Positions 62,263 through 64,000 of a stretch of 64,000 nucleotides of DNA are shown one piece after another. How positions within the stretch are numbered: the stretch's first letter is position 1; each line of letters begins with the position of its first letter. The notes beneath the pieces were generated by a model, which had not been told where the DNA came from, did no database searches, and was given only the letters and a program-made list of their open reading frames with translations. Origin of the DNA: Marinihelvus sp942491555 (lineage in GTDB: Bacteria > Pseudomonadota > Gammaproteobacteria > Xanthomonadales > SZUA-36); NCBI GenBank assembly GCA_942491555.1, contig CALOBN010000003.1, positions 682,001 to 746,000 on the forward strand, given 5' to 3'. The position numbers and the translations under genes are program-made.

Positions 62263-63024
62263 ATGAACATGGGAATGATGATGAGACTATTACTGCTGTT
62301 GCTGCTTCTTACCCCCGGTACCAATATAGCCCTGGCCGATGAAATTGAGACCGTCACCTCCTGGGAACACTACCGGGAACTGATGATTACCGATGGCAAG
62401 TCCGAGGCGCAGGCTGATGAACAGATGTCAGAGCTGCTCGCCAACCTGGGCAACATGGACCGCGACGCCGGGGCCGACCGCATTGGCGTGCCTGCACCGT
62501 CCTTCGAGTTTGATGGCTGGCTCAATTCCGCGCCTTTATCGCTCGATGAGCTAAAAGGCAAAGTCGTGCTGGTGCGCTGGTGGACGGAGACCTGTCCCTT
62601 CTGCGCCAGCAGCGCGCCGGCATTGCGCGCCCTGGATACCATCTACTCGCCCGCAGGACTGGAAGTCATCGGCGTGTATCACCCCAAGGCCGACCGCGAC
62701 AGCCCGCTGAATGTCGAGCGCGTGGAGCGTGCCGTGGCCGCCCGCCAACTGGACTTTCCCATCGCCATTGACTGGGACTGGCGCAACGGCACGCTGGCCG
62801 ACTGGTGGCTAACCGGCCCGGACCGGCCGGCCACCTCGGTAACGTTTTTGCTGGATAAAAACGGGGTTATTCAATATGTCCATCCGGGTATGGAGTATCA
62901 CGACAATGATGGCTCGGTGGATGGACTGGTGCATGCATCGGAAGGCGGCCAGGAGGTACACGCCATGTGTGCCAACGACATGGTGGGTATCCGGGCCGAG
63001 ATTGAGCGCTTGCTGGCGCAGTAG
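62263..63024 (+). CDS. Exported thioredoxin-fold protein (TlpA-like)
   Basis: A signal peptide (MMMRLLLLLLLLTPGTNIAL) precedes a ~60-residue N-terminal helix region and a TlpA/redoxin domain from ~residue 75: APSFEFDGWLNSAPLSLDEL, KGKVVLVRWWTETCPFCASS (CxxC active site) and ATSVTFLLDKNGVIQYVHPG with the usual cis-Pro region upstream. It is expected to act as a periplasmic thiol reductant or oxidant. The normal C-terminal strand-helix pattern is complete, and the gene ends 15 bp before the second G-rich block. Confidence 0.88.
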   Translation: MNMGMMMRLLLLLLLLTPGTNIALADEIETVTSWEHYRELMITDGKSEAQADEQMSELLANLGNMDRDAGADRIGVPAPSFEFDGWLNSAPLSLDELKGKVVLVRWWTETCPFCASSAPALRALDTIYSPAGLEVIGVYHPKADRDSPLNVERVERAVAARQLDFPIAIDWDWRNGTLADWWLTGPDRPATSVTFLLDKNGVIQYVHPGMEYHDNDGSVDGLVHASEGGQEVHAMCANDMVGIRAEIERLLAQ

Positions 63025-63493
63025 CGAGAATACCTAGCGCCGCCGCGCGCGACCCCACACCGCCACAACCAACCCCGGGGAGGGCGGGGGGCCGCGCGGG
63101 GGGTCCCCCCGGACTGGCGGCCGGAGGGGGACCGTGACGGGGGCAATCTGGGCGGCAACACACGCGGCGCGCAGCGGGGGGGGGGGCGCGCCCCCACGGC
63201 GGGGGGCGGGCGGCGGCGGGGGGGGGCCAGCCAGGAGGGCCCGAGCGGGCGGGGGAGTCGCCGGGGGGGGCGGGCCGGCGCGGGGGGCGGGCCGGCGGGT
63301 GGGCGGCCCGGTCGCGGTAGGGGGGGGGGGGGGGTGGCCAGGCACGCATGGGGTCGCCTGGGCTGGGGGGGGGGGGGGGGCGGGAGGCGGGGGGCGGGCA
63401 GGCCGCGGGAGGCCGGGGGGACGCGGGTGGTCTCCGGCGGGGAAGCGGGGAGGAAGTCCTACCGCAGTGAGGATTTAAGGGGGGGGGGCGCCC
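63025..63493. other. Second G-rich low-complexity block, probable artefact
   Basis: From about 63050 the plus strand is dominated by G runs (up to ~14) mixed with GC fragments such as GGCGGG, up to about 63490. Frames yield only Gly/Arg or Pro/Ala strings. The pattern resembles the block at 59642 on the same strand and is likely failed sequence; continuity across it is doubtful. Confidence 0.75.
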
Positions 63494-63739
63494 TTACCGC
63501 TGCTTGTACTGCGTCGGGCAATAGGCCCGCTTCACATCCGGGCTGCGCAATTGTTCGTGCTTGGTTTTACGCCCGCTCACCCGTTCGCGCCAGCGTTTGA
63601 AGCTTCCGGGCTTTAGCGCCTTGCGCATCAGCTTGATCACCTGCGGTTCGGTCAGCCCGTAGGTCGACTCGATGGCCTCGAAGGGGGTGCGGTCTTCCCA
63701 GGCCATTTCGATGATGCGGGACTCGGTTTCCGGGGTCAT
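63494..63739 (-). CDS. TIGR03643 family protein
   Basis: From ATG 63739 (AAGGAA about ten bases upstream) the 81-residue product reads MTPETESRIIEMAWEDRTPF, EAIESTYGLTEPQVIKLMRK and FKRWRERVSGRKTKHEQ, which matches the TIGR03643/DUF2805 family of short basic proteins with a helix-turn-helix-like core. They often lie near photolyase or cryptochrome genes; function is unknown. The reading frame continues upstream without a stop into the S9 peptidase sequence. Confidence 0.8.
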   Translation of the reverse strand: MTPETESRIIEMAWEDRTPFEAIESTYGLTEPQVIKLMRKALKPGSFKRWRERVSGRKTKHEQLRSPDVKRAYCPTQYKQR

Positions 63740-64000
63740 GGTTTTCTGATTCCTTAGCGATGAAGCCCCCGCCCGACAGGGCGCGGTTTCGGCATCTGCG
63801 GCTTCCGTTTCATGTTCCGCTTGTGGCTGCGTTGCAGCATGGGCAGCCGCGGCGGCAGCCAGGCCATCCACGTAGTCGGCGCCGTGCAGAATCTGCACCG
63901 TGGAGCCTTCAAAAGCGTTACCAATCGGTTCCGCCCGGCCGCCCAGGCACTCGGCTAGGAACCCTTCCATGACGGCGAAGAAGGCAAGGCGGTTTTCCGG
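63494..64000 (-). CDS. C-terminus of an S9 (prolyl oligopeptidase) family peptidase reading in frame into TIGR03643
   Basis: From the window edge the minus strand reads PENRLAFFAVMEGFLAECLG, GRAEPIGNAFEGSTVQILHG, ADYVDGL, the usual last ~45 residues of S9 peptidases (after the catalytic His). The normal stop is missing. An Ala/Glu-rich tail of about 40 residues leads in frame into the TIGR03643 start. Either the two are fused, or a stop was lost by mutation or sequencing error. The rest of the peptidase lies beyond the right edge. Confidence 0.75.
   Translation of the reverse strand, partial: PENRLAFFAVMEGFLAECLGGRAEPIGNAFEGSTVQILHGADYVDGLAAAAAAHAATQPQAEHETEAADAETAPCRAGASSLRNQKTMTPETESRIIEMAWEDRTPFEAIESTYGLTEPQVIKLMRKALKPGSFKRWRERVSGRKTKHEQLRSPDVKRAYCPTQYKQR

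Noticed and set aside
63134..63600. Gly/Arg-rich frames in the second G-rich block
   Set aside because: Low-complexity artefact sequence.

Overview
The window looks like a chromosomal contig from a marine-type gammaproteobacterium, probably a metagenome-assembled genome. The basis is a GC-rich composition, lipoboxes and porins of a Gram-negative envelope, an AbgT transporter, DUF3365 and c-type cytochromes, RND efflux, and two TolB/TPR proteins of a kind common in Woeseia-like and related marine Gammaproteobacteria. That placement is inference. There is no rRNA, tRNA, CRISPR array or intact mobile element that I could recognise.

Layout. 0-4.1 kb: the N-terminus of an exported TolC-like protein, a membrane LuxR-type regulator, a diheme cytochrome c fused to a rhodanese, a DUF3365 heme protein, and an overlapping ECF sigma/anti-sigma pair. 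4.3-17.6 kb: AbgT transporter, acyltransferase, secreted beta-helix protein, DUF3313 protein, a large TolB/TPR signalling protein, a GNAT enzyme, a 49-residue small protein, an MFS transporter fused to two zinc ribbons, an amidohydrolase and an FkbM methyltransferase. 17.7-23.6 kb: a three-gene RND efflux operon headed by a perfect 20-bp palindrome. 24.0-27.1 kb: a translationally coupled 2-oxoacid:ferredoxin oxidoreductase (alpha, beta) plus a ferritin-like protein. 27.1-38.3 kb: glutamine amidotransferase, a histidine kinase with a periplasmic binding-protein-like sensor and its response regulator, an orphan receiver, a solute-binding lipoprotein, an OprP-like porin, a DMT exporter, and an SDF-type symporter fused to a solute-binding domain. 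38.5-40.5 kb: small exported proteins, two of which share a previously unnamed repeat domain.

40.7-49.2 kb is the most unusual part. Six consecutive genes all encode proteins with export signals: a metallophosphoesterase, a large phosphohistidine/ATP-grasp dikinase with the domain order of glucan water dikinases, two penicillin-binding-like serine hydrolases facing each other, an unknown protein, and a protein with FAM20/PI3K-fold-like kinase motifs. Phosphotransfer enzymes outside the cytoplasm are unexpected, and the cluster is the best candidate for an undescribed envelope phosphorylation system.

49.4-59.6 kb: phospholipase D lipoprotein, META-domain protein, DUF389 and DUF4239 membrane proteins, a second TolB/TPR protein with a DNA-binding N-terminus, and hypothetical or DUF2238 membrane proteins. 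From 59.64 kb the contig is damaged: a run of about 70 G residues and a second G-rich block at 63.03-63.49 kb look like sequencing or assembly artefacts. Between them lie a HigB/HigA toxin-antitoxin pair with its operator, a decayed second HigA gene, a truncated glyoxalase-family gene, a membrane protein and a thioredoxin-fold protein. The right edge holds a TIGR03643 protein read in frame with the C-terminus of an S9 peptidase.
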